A DNA stretch of 64,000 nt, from NCBI RefSeq assembly GCF_016865445.1, contig NZ_AP024412.1, positions 186,001-250,000 of the forward strand. The letters run 5' to 3'. Source of the stretch: Mariniplasma anaerobium. GTDB lineage: Bacteria > Bacillota_I > Bacilli_A > Acholeplasmatales > Acholeplasmataceae. The position numbers and the translations under genes were made by a program. This document shows positions 18,662 to 27,195 of the stretch, piece by piece. A model generated the notes under the pieces. That model searched no databases. It was not told the origin of the DNA and was given only the letters and a program-made list of their open reading frames with translations. Each line of letters opens with the position of its first letter. Within the stretch, counting starts at the first letter, position 1.

Positions 18662-18736
18662 ATATTACTTATACAAAATACATAAAAAACAAGAAAATCT
18701 ATAAAGAGCGACTGGCTAATTAAAGAATTAAATATA

Positions 18737-18745
18737 TGATATAAT
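18737..18745 (+). promoter_or_regulatory. Extended -10 promoter of fhs
   Basis: TGATATAAT at 18737-18745 is an extended -10. AGGGAGG just after 18780 is the ribosome binding site for fhs at 18794. Confidence 0.65.
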
Positions 18746-18793
18746 AAAAGTATCTTACAAGCAACATACTTTTATATTTAAGGGAGGCATAAT

Positions 18794-20380
18794 ATGCAAA
18801 AAATTACTAGTATTTGTGAAAAAATGGGTGTGCAATCAGACGAGTGTATACCATTTGGTTTTTATAAGGCAAAAATTGATTTAAAAATGATGAAAAGATT
18901 AGAACAAAAAAAGGATGGCAAACTTGTTCTAGTTACAGCGATTAATCCTACACCTGCTGGTGAGGGGAAAACAACAATTTCTATTGGACTTGCTCAAGGA
19001 TTAAAAGAAATTGGAAAACACCCAGTTCTTGCATTAAGAGAACCAAGTCTTGGACCAGTTTTTGGTTTAAAAGGTGGAGCAACTGGAGGCGGATTATCCA
19101 GTGTAGTACCTATAGATGATATTAATCTTCATTTTACAGGAGATCTTCACGCAATCACTGCAGCAAATAATCTTTTAAGCGCATTAATTGATAATCATAT
19201 ATACCAAGGTAACGAATTAAAAATCAAAAGAGTCACTTGGAAACGTGCAATGGACATGAATGACCGTGCACTAAGATCTATTGAAACACCTTCAAGAAAA
19301 GATGGATTTATCATAACTGCAGCATCAGAGATTATGGCTATCTTAGCACTTGCTCTTGATTTAGATGATTTAAGAACTAGAATTAATAAAATATTAATTG
19401 GTTATAACGAAGACAATGATCCAGTATTTGTTAAAGATTTAGGTGGAGCAGATGCACTTGTCTTATTATTAAAAGAAGCAATCAATCCAAATTTAGTCCA
19501 AACAATTGATGGTGTACCAACATTAATTCATGCTGGTCCATTTGCAAATATAGCTCATGGATGTAATAGTGTTGTAGCTACTAAAATGGCTTTAAAATTA
19601 GGTGATTATACAGTTACTGAAGCTGGATTTGGTGCAGATTTAGGGATGCAAAAATTTCTAGATTTGAAAGTGCCATATTTACCAAAAGCTCCAGATGCAG
19701 TTGTTATCGTAACAACCATAAGAGCTTTAAAATCTCATGGTAAAGCTGAAGATTTTAATAAAGAAGATATTAAAGCAATGAAATTAGGGTTGCCTTTATT
19801 AGAAAAACATATTGAAAATATTAAGAACTTTGGTATGAATTATATTATTGCTCTCAATCATTTTTATAATGATAGTAGTGAGGAAATCAAAGTATTACTT
19901 GACTGGGCAAATGAGCGGAATTATCCGATATCTCTTTGTAAAGGATTTAGTGAAGGTGGGTTAGGTATGGTTGATTTAGCAAGTAAAATCGTTGAAATCA
20001 CCAATAAAGAATCACATCTAGTCCATACCTATGATGAAGCAGATTTACCAAGAGTTAAAATTGAGAAAATAGCTAAGAAAATATATGGAGCTAAAGATGT
20101 TGCATTCTCAGATAGAGCATTAAGACAATTAGATAAATACGAAGAACTTGGTTGGAATTTACCTATTTGTATGGCTAAAACACCATTATCAATTTCAGGA
20201 TCTTCCAAATTAGTTGGATTACCTAAAAATTTCACATTAGAAATTAATGACATAAAACCTTCAATGGGTGCTGGATTTTTAGTTGCATTAACTAAAGGTA
20301 TCATGACAATGCCAGGATTAAATAAAACACCTAGAGCATTAGAAATGAAACTTGATGAAAACGGCAATCTTATAGACTAG
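18794..20380 (+). CDS. fhs: Formate-tetrahydrofolate ligase
   Basis: A 528-residue enzyme with the P-loop-like TPAGEGKTTISIGLAQGL, the GLKGGATGGG block and the late ATGGGL/NLHFTGDLHAI signatures of Fhs. It activates formate with ATP to 10-formyl-tetrahydrofolate. It is slightly shorter than the ~555-residue norm, with no internal break visible. folD follows after 11 bases with AGGAGG, so the two form a C1-folate operon. Its products feed purine synthesis and formyl-Met-tRNA. Confidence 0.96.
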   Translation: MQKITSICEKMGVQSDECIPFGFYKAKIDLKMMKRLEQKKDGKLVLVTAINPTPAGEGKTTISIGLAQGLKEIGKHPVLALREPSLGPVFGLKGGATGGGLSSVVPIDDINLHFTGDLHAITAANNLLSALIDNHIYQGNELKIKRVTWKRAMDMNDRALRSIETPSRKDGFIITAASEIMAILALALDLDDLRTRINKILIGYNEDNDPVFVKDLGGADALVLLLKEAINPNLVQTIDGVPTLIHAGPFANIAHGCNSVVATKMALKLGDYTVTEAGFGADLGMQKFLDLKVPYLPKAPDAVVIVTTIRALKSHGKAEDFNKEDIKAMKLGLPLLEKHIENIKNFGMNYIIALNHFYNDSSEEIKVLLDWANERNYPISLCKGFSEGGLGMVDLASKIVEITNKESHLVHTYDEADLPRVKIEKIAKKIYGAKDVAFSDRALRQLDKYEELGWNLPICMAKTPLSISGSSKLVGLPKNFTLEINDIKPSMGAGFLVALTKGIMTMPGLNKTPRALEMKLDENGNLID

Positions 20381-20391
20381 GAGGAACTTAT

Positions 20392-21240
20392 ATGATTTTA
20401 TTAGATGGTAAAGCTTTAAGTATTAAAAGAAACTTGGAATTAAAAGAAAAAATAGAAAGAATTGTTTCTAATAATTATAGAAGTCCTAAACTTGCGATTA
20501 TATTAGTTGGGAATAACCCAGCAAGTCTTTCTTATGTTAAAGGCAAAAAAAGAGCATGTGAACTTGTAGGTATTAAACATGACATGCATCATTTAGATGA
20601 AAACATTTCACAAAAAGAATTAGAAGATTTAATTATAAATTTAAATGAAGATGATTTGGTAGATGGTATTTTACTACAATTACCAATCTCTAAACATCTT
20701 GATGATAGCTTATTAATTGATATGATATCAAAAAATAAAGATGCAGATGGTTTTCATGTAATTAACCAAGGATACTTATACCAAAAGAAGAAAACAATAT
20801 ATCCAGCTACACCTAAAGGTATTATGACAATGCTAAAAGCATATGACATTAATCTTTTAGGAATGAATGCTGTTGTTATTGGAAGATCCAATATTGTTGG
20901 TTTTCCTGTTGCAAGACTTCTAATGGATCAAGGTGCAACCATTACAGTGTGTCACTCAAAAACAAAAGATGTATCTATGTATACTAAACAGGCAGATATT
21001 ATAGTAGTAGCTGCGGGTAGACCACATATTTTAACTAAAGATATGGTTAAAAAAGGAGCAATTGTTGTTGATGTTGGTGTCAATAGAGTAGATGGCAAAC
21101 TTATTGGAGATGCAGATTTTTCTGATTTAAAAGAGGTATGTTCATATCTAACACCGGTTCCCGGTGGAGTTGGACCTATGACTATACATAGTCTATTAGA
21201 AAATACATTTGAATTATATTTAGAACATATAGCAAAATAA
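20392..21240 (+). CDS. folD: Methylenetetrahydrofolate dehydrogenase / cyclohydrolase
   Basis: A 282-residue bifunctional FolD with the catalytic lysine region SYVKGKKRACELVGI, the dinucleotide-binding GRSNIVGFPVARLL and the C-terminal TPVPGGVGPMTI. It interconverts methylene-, methenyl- and 10-formyl-THF, linking fhs upstream to glyA downstream. It is cotranscribed with fhs. A riboswitch-containing intergenic region follows. Confidence 0.96.
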   Translation: MILLDGKALSIKRNLELKEKIERIVSNNYRSPKLAIILVGNNPASLSYVKGKKRACELVGIKHDMHHLDENISQKELEDLIINLNEDDLVDGILLQLPISKHLDDSLLIDMISKNKDADGFHVINQGYLYQKKKTIYPATPKGIMTMLKAYDINLLGMNAVVIGRSNIVGFPVARLLMDQGATITVCHSKTKDVSMYTKQADIIVVAAGRPHILTKDMVKKGAIVVDVGVNRVDGKLIGDADFSDLKEVCSYLTPVPGGVGPMTIHSLLENTFELYLEHIAK

Positions 21241-21242
21241 CC

Positions 21243-21272
21243 TTTACAAATCACTATGAAACTTGATATACT
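21243..21272 (+). promoter_or_regulatory. Candidate promoter of the guanine riboswitch RNA
   Basis: TTTACA (21243-21248), 18 bases, TATACT (21267-21272) predicts a start near 21279, about ten bases before the aptamer. A TATAAT at 21282-21287 would start inside P1 and is less likely. Confidence 0.5.
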
Positions 21273-21288
21273 ATTTGTGTATATAATT

Positions 21289-21353
21289 ATCGTATAAGTT
21301 ATCTATGATGGAGATAACGTTTCTACCGGAATGCCTTATATTCCGACTACGAT
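21289..21353 (+). ncRNA. Guanine-class purine riboswitch aptamer
   Basis: All parts of the purine aptamer are readable. P1 is ATCGTA with TACGAT. P2 is GTTATCT with AGATAAC and loop ATGATGG. The invariant core GTTTCTACC follows. P3 is GGAAT with ATTCC and loop GCCTTAT. J3/1 is GACTACG. The GG of loop 2 can pair with the CC of loop 3 as in known kissing loops. The base at the discriminating position (C of GACTA) is that of guanine, not adenine, riboswitches, and the core U kept in GTTTCTACC argues against the 2'-deoxyguanosine variant. Unusually, no purine gene follows; see findings. Confidence 0.92.
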
Positions 21354-21389
21354 TAATTAAACATTTAGGGGTTGTTTTTCTAAACGTAG
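21347..21389 (+). promoter_or_regulatory. Alternative hairpin competing with riboswitch P1
   Basis: CTACG (21347-21351), part of the P1 3' strand, can pair with CGTAG (21385-21389), enclosing a TTTAG/CTAAA stem (21364-21368 with 21380-21384). Ligand binding would block this hairpin, so it is probably the switching element. Confidence 0.55.
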
Positions 21390-21423
21390 CCTTGATATGC
21401 GTATAATTATGATACATCAAGGG

Positions 21424-21453
21424 GCGAAGTGGGTAATGTAACATCGCTTTTAT
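21424..21453 (+). terminator. Possible first terminator of the riboswitch RNA
   Basis: GCGA and TCGC with a further GT/AC pairing enclose a loop and are followed by TTTTATTT. A preceding stem, CCTTGAT with ATCAAGG (21390-21422 region), is also possible. Weak to moderate terminator. Confidence 0.4.
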
Positions 21454-21455
21454 TT

Positions 21456-21486
21456 AAAAACACCGCACTTTTGGGGTGTTTTTTTT
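21456..21486 (+). terminator. Strong terminator upstream of ppa
   Basis: AAAAACACC (21456-21464) pairs with GGTGTTTTT (21475-21483) followed by more T. It should end folD read-through and riboswitch transcripts before ppa. Confidence 0.85.
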
Positions 21487-21491
21487 ACCGA

Positions 21492-21497
21492 TATAAT
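21492..21497 (+). promoter_or_regulatory. -10 element of ppa
   Basis: TATAAT at 21492-21497 follows the terminator directly. The -35 would lie in the terminator and is poor. AAGGAG precedes the ppa ATG. Confidence 0.5.
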
Positions 21498-21536
21498 GCT
21501 AAAATAATAATGTGCTTTAAAAAGGAGATTGATTAA

Positions 21537-22076
21537 ATGAATATATGGCATGATATAAGTAAATCACGTATAACACCAGATAAGTTTATTGCGTGTATTG
21601 AAATATCTAAAGGCTCAAAGAAAAAATACGAACTTGATAAAGATACTGGTATGATTATATTAGATAGAATACTATTTACTTCAACTCATTATCCAGCTAA
21701 TTATGGGTTTATTCCTAGAACTTATGCAGGAGACAATGACCCACTTGATGTTTTAGTTTTATGTCAAGAAGATATTGAACCATTATCCATTGTTGAATGT
21801 TATCCCATTGGAGTTATGAAAATGATTGATTCTGATGAAATTGATGAAAAAATTATAGCGATCCCATTTGGTGATCCTTCTCTAACACAATATAAAGATA
21901 TTCATGAACTTCCAGCTCATTTATTAACTGAAATGGGACATTTTTTTGAAGTCTATAAATCTCTTGAAGGCAAGAAAACTTATATCCTTGATATTGAAGG
22001 TAGAGAAGCAGCAAAAAAAATCATTTTAGAAAGCATGAAAACATACGAAGAGAAATTCGGAAAGACAGGTCGATGA
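21537..22076 (+). CDS. ppa: Inorganic pyrophosphatase, family I
   Basis: A 179-residue soluble pyrophosphatase of the single-domain family I type, with HYPANYGFIPRTYAGDNDPLD near residue 45; the two aspartates of DNDPLD bind metal. It hydrolyses PPi to drive nucleotide and tRNA-charging reactions. It has its own -10 and strong ribosome binding site. yebC follows after three bases, so the two are cotranscribed. Confidence 0.95.
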   Translation: MNIWHDISKSRITPDKFIACIEISKGSKKKYELDKDTGMIILDRILFTSTHYPANYGFIPRTYAGDNDPLDVLVLCQEDIEPLSIVECYPIGVMKMIDSDEIDEKIIAIPFGDPSLTQYKDIHELPAHLLTEMGHFFEVYKSLEGKKTYILDIEGREAAKKIILESMKTYEEKFGKTGR

Positions 22077-22079
22077 TTT

Positions 22080-22802
22080 ATGGGTAGAGCGTTTGAAGTA
22101 AGAAAAGTTGCAATGGGTAAAACTGCAGCTGTTAAAAGTAAACTATATGCCAAATATGGTAAAGAAATATATATGGCAGCTAAAAGTGGTACACCTGATC
22201 CAGAATTAAACCAAACATTAAAAAGAATTATTGAAAAAGCAAAAAAAGATCAAGTTACTGCAGATGTCATTAAGCGTGCAATTGATAAAGCCAAAGGTGG
22301 TTCTGAAGAAAGTTATTCAGAAGCAAGATATGAAGGCTTTGGGCCAGGAAATTCAATGATTATTGTTGAATGTTTAACTGATAATGTCAATAGAACAATT
22401 GCTGAAGTTAGAAACGCCTTCACAAAAACAAATGGTAAATTAGGTGTATCGGGTTCTGTGCTACATCAATTTAATCACCAAGCTGTATTTACAGTTCCTG
22501 AATTGACTGAAGATGAAGTCTTAGAAACATTAGTGTTAAATGATGTAGATGTGACTGATATAGAAGCTGAAGAAGATGGTGTGACTATTTTAGGTGATGC
22601 TAAAGATTACAACCAAATAAGAACTGCATTTACTGATGAAAATCCTGAACTTGAGTTTATTACTGATGAAATTATGTGGCTGCCAATCATGGATACAGAA
22701 TTAACATCTGAAGAAGATCAAAGTACATTTCAAAGATTGTTAGATATGTTAAATGAACTTGATGATGTGCAAGATGTTTACCATAATGTTAAACAAGACT
22801 AA
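22080..22802 (+). CDS. YebC/PmpR-family protein (TACO1 family)
   Basis: A 240-residue protein with the family start MGRAFEVRKVAMGKTAAVKS, the ARYEGFGPGNSMIIVECLTDN region and an acidic C-terminus. Members have been described as DNA-binding regulators and, for the YebC2/TACO1 branch, as translation factors that help ribosomes through proline-rich stretches. Which role applies cannot be told here. It is coupled to ppa (3-base gap) and followed by a terminator. Confidence 0.92.
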   Translation: MGRAFEVRKVAMGKTAAVKSKLYAKYGKEIYMAAKSGTPDPELNQTLKRIIEKAKKDQVTADVIKRAIDKAKGGSEESYSEARYEGFGPGNSMIIVECLTDNVNRTIAEVRNAFTKTNGKLGVSGSVLHQFNHQAVFTVPELTEDEVLETLVLNDVDVTDIEAEEDGVTILGDAKDYNQIRTAFTDENPELEFITDEIMWLPIMDTELTSEEDQSTFQRLLDMLNELDDVQDVYHNVKQD

Positions 22803-22841
22803 CATGAATTATAAAATGTCTAAAATAGGTTAAAAAATAGT

Positions 22842-22881
22842 AAAGATGATCGCATGAAAGTGCTTTAGGTCATCTTTTTAT
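22842..22881 (+). terminator. Terminator of ppa-yebC
   Basis: AAAGATGA (22842-22849) pairs with TCATCTTT (22870-22877), with a small inner GCA/TGC stem and a T-rich tail. Confidence 0.7.
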
Positions 22882-22894
22882 TTATTTCTTATTA

Positions 22895-22903
22895 TGTTAT
22901 AAT
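22895..22903 (+). promoter_or_regulatory. Extended -10 promoter of glyA (and probably rnf)
   Basis: TGTTATAAT at 22895-22903 is an extended -10 upstream of AGGAGG and the glyA ATG at 22932. The glyA-rnfC gap is only 14 bases with no terminator, so this promoter may also drive the rnf genes. Confidence 0.6.
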
Positions 22904-22931
22904 AAGTCGAAGACTACGCTAGGAGGAAAGT

Positions 22932-24167
22932 ATGAAATTAAAAACAAGTGATCCTTTAATGGATAAGTTCATTCAAAGTGAGAAAAACAGGCAAGAATTC
23001 AACATTGAATTAATTGCATCTGAGAATTTCGTTTCACAAGCTGTATTAGAAGCACAAGGTTCTATTTTAACTAATAAATATGCTGAAGGCTATCCTAAAA
23101 AAAGATATTATGGCGGATGTGAATTTGTTGATGAAATTGAAACTGAAACAAAAAATAGATTAAAAAAATTATTTGATGCTAAGTTTGTTAATGTTCAACC
23201 TCATTCAGGATCTCAAGCAAATATGGCTGTATATCATGCGCTTCTAAATCCAGGAGATGTTATTTTGGGTATGTCATTATCTGAAGGCGGGCATTTAACG
23301 CATGGATATTACTTGAATTTCTCAGGTAAGTTATATCAAAGCTTTTTCTATGGTGTAGATAAAAAAACTGAGATGATCGATTATGATGAAGTAAGAAAAA
23401 TAGCTTTAGAAGTAAAACCTAAATTAATTATTGCTGGAGCTAGTTCATATTCTAGAATTATTGATTTTAAAAAATTTAGAGAAATTGCTGATGAAGTTGG
23501 CGCTTATCTTCATGTTGATATGGCACATATTGCAGGATTGGTTGCGGCAAAAGTTCATCCTTCGCCTATGGAATTTGCAGATGTTGTTTCGTCAACTACT
23601 CATAAAACATTAAGAGGACCACGTGGTGGAATTATCTTAACAAATAACGAAGAGATTGCTAAAAAAATAGATAAAGCAGTTTTCCCTGGTATACAAGGTG
23701 GACCTTTAATGCATGTGATTGCAGCAAAAGGTGTCGCTTTTAAAGAAGCACTAGATGAATCTTTCACAACTTATCAAGAACAAGTTGTAAAAAATTCAAA
23801 AGCATTAGCCAGCGCATTAAGTAAATTAGGGTGTCGTATCGTCAGTGGTGGAACTGATAATCATTTATTATTAGTTGATGTTAAATCACAATATAAAGTT
23901 ACGGGACTTAAAGCTGAAACTGTATTACATGAAGTTGGTATTACATGTAATAAAAATGGACTTCCTTTTGATGATGAAAAACCACGATATACAAGTGGCA
24001 TTAGATTAGGAACACCTGCTGTTACAACAAGAGGATTTAAAGAAGAAGAAATGGAAATGATTGCTCTACTGATAGACAAAGTATTGAAAAATATTGATAA
24101 CGAAGATATTTTAAATCAAGTACGAGATGAAGTCATAAAAATAACTAAAAAATATCCGTTATATTAG
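22932..24167 (+). CDS. glyA: Serine hydroxymethyltransferase
   Basis: A 411-residue PLP enzyme with [19 protein letters not shown] at the start, the [12 protein letters not shown] block, and the PLP lysine in [14 protein letters not shown]. It converts serine and THF to glycine and 5,10-methylene-THF, completing the C1 set with fhs and folD. AGGAGG sits before the ATG. rnfC starts 14 bases after its stop. Confidence 0.97.
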   Translation: MKLKTSDPLMDKFIQSEKNRQEFNIELIASENFVSQAVLEAQGSILTNKYAEGYPKKRYYGGCEFVDEIETETKNRLKKLFDAKFVNVQPHSGSQANMAVYHALLNPGDVILGMSLSEGGHLTHGYYLNFSGKLYQSFFYGVDKKTEMIDYDEVRKIALEVKPKLIIAGASSYSRIIDFKKFREIADEVGAYLHVDMAHIAGLVAAKVHPSPMEFADVVSSTTHKTLRGPRGGIILTNNEEIAKKIDKAVFPGIQGGPLMHVIAAKGVAFKEALDESFTTYQEQVVKNSKALASALSKLGCRIVSGGTDNHLLLVDVKSQYKVTGLKAETVLHEVGITCNKNGLPFDDEKPRYTSGIRLGTPAVTTRGFKEEEMEMIALLIDKVLKNIDNEDILNQVRDEVIKITKKYPLY

Positions 24168-24181
24168 AAAGGAAATTAGAA

Positions 24182-25480
24182 ATGATTGAGAAGACGAGAT
24201 TTATTCCTGATGGTAAAAAAGAACTAAAGAAACTTCCAATAATAAATTACACTGATTCTAAATACTTATACTATCCAGTAACAAGTTCTAGATGTGCAGA
24301 TGGTGAAACATGTGTGCGAGGTGGTCAATTTGTAAAAGTTGGTGAAGTAATCGGGACTAGAAAAGGTGCGTTTTTTGAACAACCTATGCACGCTACAGTT
24401 AGTGGAGAGGTTGTTGGAACTGAAAAACACATGGATCAAAGTGGAAAATCTGTAGATTGTTTAATCGTAAAAAATGATTTTAAATATGAGTTGCATAAAA
24501 CCATAAAAGATCGAACAGATGAAGAAATTAATGCTTTAACAAAAGAAGATTTTGTTTCGATTGTTAGAGAAAAAAGTTTAGTAGGATTAGGAGGTAGTGC
24601 ATTCCCTACTTATATTAAGTTGAGCACAAAAGACAAAATCGATGTCGTTGTGGCTAATGGAGTTGAATGTGAACCTAATTTAATCAGTGATTATGCGTTA
24701 ATGTTAACTAATCCTAAAGCTATCATTGAAGGACTTATATATGCAATGAAAGCATCTGGTGCTAAAAAAGGAATTATTGCTATTAAAAAGAAATATAAAG
24801 AAATCGATGAACGTTTATCTTTTGAACTTCGTGAATATAGCGATTATGATATTGAAGTCGTAAAAATAGGAAATTTTTATCCACAAGGATGGGAAATACT
24901 TACAATTAAAAATGCTTTAGGCATTAAGATTCCTCAAGGGGAACTATTGTCAAAATATGGTGTTCTGAATTTTAATGTTTCTACATTAGCTAGTATTTTT
25001 GCAGCTGTAAAACATAACCTGCCTGTATTAGAAAGATATATCTCTCTAAGTGGTGATGGTATAACAAATCAAAATTTTAGAGCTCGAATTGGAACATTAA
25101 TGACTGAATTAGTTGAAAGTGTTGGAGGCTATAAAGATATAGAAATTCCTAAAGTTTTAATTTTAGGTGGTCCAATGATGGGTGTCAATGTATCACAAGA
25201 TGATATTGTCATGACACACACAACAACATCATTGATTGTTCAAAACCAAGTAGATCTTCATGAAGAACCATGTATCCATTGTGCTTCATGTGTTTATTCT
25301 TGTCCAGTTGGAATTCAACCTGTTCAAATCATGAATGCATATAAGACAAGAGATAAAGATATGATTAAGCATTTAGGAATTAATAAATGTATTGAATGTG
25401 GGCTTTGTTCATTTGTATGTCCATCTAAAATTCATTTAACTGAAACCATGCGCAAAGCAAAACGCTTTGCGAGCAAATAG
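24182..25480 (+). CDS. rnfC: Ion-translocating ferredoxin:NAD+ oxidoreductase, subunit RnfC
   Basis: A 432-residue RnfC. The N-terminal domain with FEQPMHATVSGEVVG and the NADH/FMN-binding part with GLGGSAFPTYIKL are present. Two [4Fe-4S] motifs follow, CIHCASCVYSCPVG (about 360) and CIECGLCSFVCPSK (about 400). It is the peripheral NAD(H)-binding subunit. First gene of a contiguous rnf cluster and close behind glyA. The long C-terminal repeats seen in some proteobacterial RnfC are absent, as in Firmicutes. Confidence 0.95.
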   Translation: MIEKTRFIPDGKKELKKLPIINYTDSKYLYYPVTSSRCADGETCVRGGQFVKVGEVIGTRKGAFFEQPMHATVSGEVVGTEKHMDQSGKSVDCLIVKNDFKYELHKTIKDRTDEEINALTKEDFVSIVREKSLVGLGGSAFPTYIKLSTKDKIDVVVANGVECEPNLISDYALMLTNPKAIIEGLIYAMKASGAKKGIIAIKKKYKEIDERLSFELREYSDYDIEVVKIGNFYPQGWEILTIKNALGIKIPQGELLSKYGVLNFNVSTLASIFAAVKHNLPVLERYISLSGDGITNQNFRARIGTLMTELVESVGGYKDIEIPKVLILGGPMMGVNVSQDDIVMTHTTTSLIVQNQVDLHEEPCIHCASCVYSCPVGIQPVQIMNAYKTRDKDMIKHLGINKCIECGLCSFVCPSKIHLTETMRKAKRFASK

Positions 25481-25491
25481 GAGGTTTACGC

Positions 25492-26568
25492 ATGCAAACA
25501 ATAAAACAAACAAGCCCTTATGTTCGTAAAGATGTAAGTACAAAACGTATGATGATTGATGTGTTAATTGCATTAACTCCTGTTGTGATGTTTTCAATTT
25601 ACAGATTCGGAATGGATTCACTAATTAGAATATTAGTTTCATTAGTGGTCATGGTAGGATTAGAAGCAATTGCTTTTGGCATGATGCATAAGCCTGTTAA
25701 AAGTGATGACTTTAAAGAAAGATTTAAATCTAGATATAAAGATTTTACAATTAATAATATAACTGCTCCTGCAGTAAGTGCAATAATATTTGCAATGTTA
25801 TTACCATCTAAATTACCAATATACGCAGTTGTTGCTGGTGCCGGTTTCGGTATCATAGTAGCTAAAATGCTGTTTGGTGGAATGGGTTCTAATATTTTTA
25901 ATATTGCTGCAGCAGGACGTATATTTATAGGTTTAGCATTAGCAGATATGTTTACTGGCACTTATGATGGTGTTGATTTGATTGCTGGAGGAACTGCATT
26001 AACCGCGATTAGAACTGGTGCAGGGTTTCCATACACTTTAAATAGTTATCCATTAATTGATATGTTTTTAGGAAACATACCTGGCTCAATGGGTGAAATA
26101 AGTGCTCTAGCTATTTTGATTGGTATGATTTATTTATTAATTCGTAAATCAGCGGATTTTAGAGTGATTGTATCATCTCTAGCTACATTTACATTGTTAA
26201 TATTTGTTGCAGGATTAAAATTATATCCTGAGCAAGTTGTTGAATATACTTTATTCCACTTACTTTCAGGTGGTATATTATTTGGAGCTGTCTTTATGAT
26301 TACAGATCCTGTAACGTCACCAACCTCAAGACCAGGAAGATGGATTTATGGGATATTAGTTGGATCAATAGTTGTCTTAATTAGATTATTTGGAGCATAT
26401 CCAGAAGGTGTAGCTTTTGCATTAATATTTTCAAATATGTTTGTCCCATTAATTGATTATCCTCAATGGGCTACAAATAAGTATAAGCCTGCTTTCTTTA
26501 TCGGAACTAGCGTAGCAATCCTAGCATTAGTTGCTATAGTATTCTTTGGTGTAGGAGGTATTGCATAA
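25492..26568 (+). CDS. rnfD: Rnf complex membrane subunit RnfD
   Basis: A 358-residue protein with eight to ten hydrophobic segments and the conserved ending FMITDPVTSPTSRPGRWIYG. RnfD carries covalent FMN on a threonine; the corresponding block here reads LIAGGTALTAI, so the usual SGAT/GATP form is altered but a Thr is kept. It sits between rnfC and rnfG; the stop overlaps the rnfG ATG by one base. Confidence 0.93.
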   Translation: MQTIKQTSPYVRKDVSTKRMMIDVLIALTPVVMFSIYRFGMDSLIRILVSLVVMVGLEAIAFGMMHKPVKSDDFKERFKSRYKDFTINNITAPAVSAIIFAMLLPSKLPIYAVVAGAGFGIIVAKMLFGGMGSNIFNIAAAGRIFIGLALADMFTGTYDGVDLIAGGTALTAIRTGAGFPYTLNSYPLIDMFLGNIPGSMGEISALAILIGMIYLLIRKSADFRVIVSSLATFTLLIFVAGLKLYPEQVVEYTLFHLLSGGILFGAVFMITDPVTSPTSRPGRWIYGILVGSIVVLIRLFGAYPEGVAFALIFSNMFVPLIDYPQWATNKYKPAFFIGTSVAILALVAIVFFGVGGIA

Positions 26569-27194
26569 TGAAAAAATTATTTGAGAAAAAACCAATGGTT
26601 TATTATACTTTTGTACTTGCAGTTGTTTCAATTGCTTGTGGTGTTGTTATCGGTGGTGTAAATTATTTAACTGCACCAGTGATTGCTGATAATTTATTAG
26701 AAGCAAAAGTTGAAGCTTTTGAAACTGTGCTGGAAGGCATTGTTTCGTTTGAAGAAATTGAGTTAACAGATGATTATCCATCAAGTATTCAAAGTGTCAA
26801 TATGGCATATGATGCAAAAATAACTGATTCTTCGAAGCAATTGATTGGTTATATTTACGAAGCATATAATACAAACAAATTTGGTGATATGACGGTTGTT
26901 GTAAGTGTTGGACTAGATGGAAAAGTTTTGGGAGCTACATTTGTTGCTATTGAGCAATCTCTTAATGTTCCTGCAACAAGAACAAATTTATCTCTCTATA
27001 TAGGATCAGATATTACTGATTTAACGCCTAGTGGTGATATACTTGCTGGTGCAACTTATAGTTTAGCAACTCTTAATGAGATGCTAGTTGATATTGCAAC
27101 TGCCCACAATTTAGCTGCTAGTGAAACTATTGCAGTTAATCCTTTTAACAAGAATCAAAACGAGTTAAAATTTATTATAAGTGAGGTGGCATAA
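26568..27194 (+). CDS. rnfG: Rnf complex FMN-binding subunit RnfG
   Basis: A 208-residue protein with one N-terminal membrane anchor (about 12-34) and an extracytoplasmic FMN-binding domain. The flavinylation motif reads LAGATYSLATL near residue 160, with the Thr of GAT as the FMN-attachment residue. ApbE, the transferase that attaches FMN, is encoded downstream at 30085. It is coupled to rnfD and to the next FMN-domain gene. Confidence 0.92.
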   Translation: MKKLFEKKPMVYYTFVLAVVSIACGVVIGGVNYLTAPVIADNLLEAKVEAFETVLEGIVSFEEIELTDDYPSSIQSVNMAYDAKITDSSKQLIGYIYEAYNTNKFGDMTVVVSVGLDGKVLGATFVAIEQSLNVPATRTNLSLYIGSDITDLTPSGDILAGATYSLATLNEMLVDIATAHNLAASETIAVNPFNKNQNELKFIISEVA

Positions 27195-27195
27195 T

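Noticed and set aside
18594-18793. ZTP or tetrahydrofolate riboswitch upstream of fhs-folD
   Set aside because: The region is AT-rich and lacks the conserved G/C-rich cores of either class.
21397-21441. A 14-codon frame (MRIIMIHQGAKWVM) downstream of the guanine aptamer
   Set aside because: No Shine-Dalgarno and it lies across predicted stems; more likely structured RNA.
21354-21456. PRPP (ykkC-type) aptamer in tandem with the guanine riboswitch
   Set aside because: Tandem guanine-PRPP devices are known, but the conserved ykkC blocks are not present here.
27181-27195. GTG start for the second FMN-domain protein
   Set aside because: It contains the Shine-Dalgarno GAGGTGG for the ATG at 27196 and lies within the end of rnfG.
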